Part shown: piece by piece, positions 63,535 through 64,000 of the stretch
Position numbering within the stretch: position 1 is the stretch's first letter
How the letters are laid out: each line of letters opens with the position of its first letter
Source of the DNA: Cryptobacteroides sp934698975
Lineage (GTDB): Bacteria; Bacteroidota; Bacteroidia; Bacteroidales; UBA932
DNA length: 64,000 bases
NCBI GenBank assembly: GCA_934698975.1
Contig: CAKUVR010000011.1
Coordinates: 1 to 64,000, forward strand
Reading direction: 5' to 3'
Notes under the pieces: model-generated
Told to the model about the DNA's origin: nothing
Database searches by the model: none
Seen by the model: only the letters and a program-made list of their open reading frames with translations
Program-made: the position numbers and the translations under genes

Positions 63535-64000
63535 ATGGCGGAGGAGTGGAGCATATTCGCAGATTGGAATCCGTGGCACGGTTGCACCAAGGTGAGTCCG
63601 GGCTGTCGGTTCTGCTATGCCTATCGGCAGGACGAGATGTACGGGAGCGAGATCGCGAGCAACCTTGCGCGCAAGACGGCGGCGTTCAATCTGCCGGTGA
63701 AGCGCAAGCGGGACAAAAGCTACAAGATTCCTTCGGGGAAGGTGGTGTTCACGTGCTTCACGTCGGATTTCCTGCTGGAGGACGCTGATTCGTGGAGGCC
63801 GGAATGCTGGGAGATGATGCGTCTTCGGAGCGACTGTATGTTCTGTTTCTTCACGAAGCGTATCGACAGGCTTGAGCGCTGTCTGCCGCCGGATTGGGGT
63901 GACGGGTATGAGAATGTCATCATCGGCTGCACGGTGGAGAACCAGGCTATGGCCGACCACCGGCTTCCCATATTCAAGGCGCTTCCGATAAGGCATAAGT
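63535..64000 (+). CDS. DUF5131 / phage Gp37-Gp68-like protein (partial, right edge)
   Basis: 155 residues visible, open to the window end. MAEEWSIFADWNPWHGCTKV is followed by SPGCRFCYAYRQDEMYG, a CxxxxxxCxxC motif that recalls radical-SAM proteins and marks the DUF5131 (Gp37/Gp68) family, then VFTCFTSDFLLEDADSWRPE and FFTKRIDRLERCLPPDWG. Found in phages and many bacterial chromosomes; function unknown. It was missing from simple stop-to-stop lists because it has no stop inside the window. Confidence 0.88.
   Translation, partial: MAEEWSIFADWNPWHGCTKVSPGCRFCYAYRQDEMYGSEIASNLARKTAAFNLPVKRKRDKSYKIPSGKVVFTCFTSDFLLEDADSWRPECWEMMRLRSDCMFCFFTKRIDRLERCLPPDWGDGYENVIIGCTVENQAMADHRLPIFKALPIRHK

Overview
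The window looks like a chromosomal segment of a Bacteroidales (Bacteroidota) bacterium of moderate GC content. Seen signs are SusC/SusD outer-membrane import genes, many BACON-domain lipoproteins, a BspA-like leucine-rich-repeat protein, a short histone-H1-like protein, weak or absent Shine-Dalgarno sequences, and promoters of the TTTG-N19..21-TAnnTTTG type. The exact genus cannot be fixed from this stretch.

Layout. 1-18960: mostly housekeeping genes, many on alternating strands: tyrS (partial), tpiA, an H1-like protein, pth-rplY, a divergent pair of secreted peptidases (C11 and M49), xerD/xerC-like recombinase, a ComEA-like helix-hairpin-helix protein, rsmI, tdk, recA, rlmN, a patatin-BamA fusion, recX, purC, a GNAT-fold protein and mtgA. 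19163-28485: one tight eight-gene plus-strand polysaccharide cluster (epimerase, flippase, ThDP enzyme, SDR, pyruvyltransferase, three glycosyltransferases). 28776-32531: an outer-membrane barrel protein, AlkD-like protein, DUF2147 protein, HAD phosphatase and lytic transglycosylase. 32654-49817: one long minus-strand surface operon of eight genes containing SusC, SusD, a subtilisin-like protease and five lipoproteins with BACON, FN3, PKD-like or LRR modules; its likely promoter is at 49968-50000. 50208-54386: a WbsX/GH99-like protein, a GNAT, trpS, folE and a DUF2795 protein.

54721-62630 is the accessory region. It holds a REP-associated tyrosine transposase (RAYT-like, HUH/Y1) and two plus-strand genes of unknown function. 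All three are separated and flanked by clusters of a 33-bp hairpin (arms TTTGTCCGG / CCGGACAAA) repeated with an almost exact 50-bp period. A complete ISL3-type insertion sequence with 21-bp perfect terminal inverted repeats and a frameshifted transposase abuts the last cluster. It is followed by an IS3-family remnant, a 150-bp inverted-repeat element resembling a MITE, and an AT-rich gene with three TerB-like C-terminal repeats. 62641-64000: an exported flavodoxin and the start of a DUF5131 (phage Gp37/Gp68-like) gene.

A second, dispersed repeat family (core TGAGCCTGTCGAAG, ends of perfect copies GGTCACT/AGTGACC) lies in many intergenic gaps. In one gene (9849-10817) it has become coding sequence, giving repeated VTEPVEV peptides. 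The hexamer GAATAT/ATATTC is also strikingly frequent on both strands and in all frames. No tRNA, rRNA or CRISPR array was recognised.
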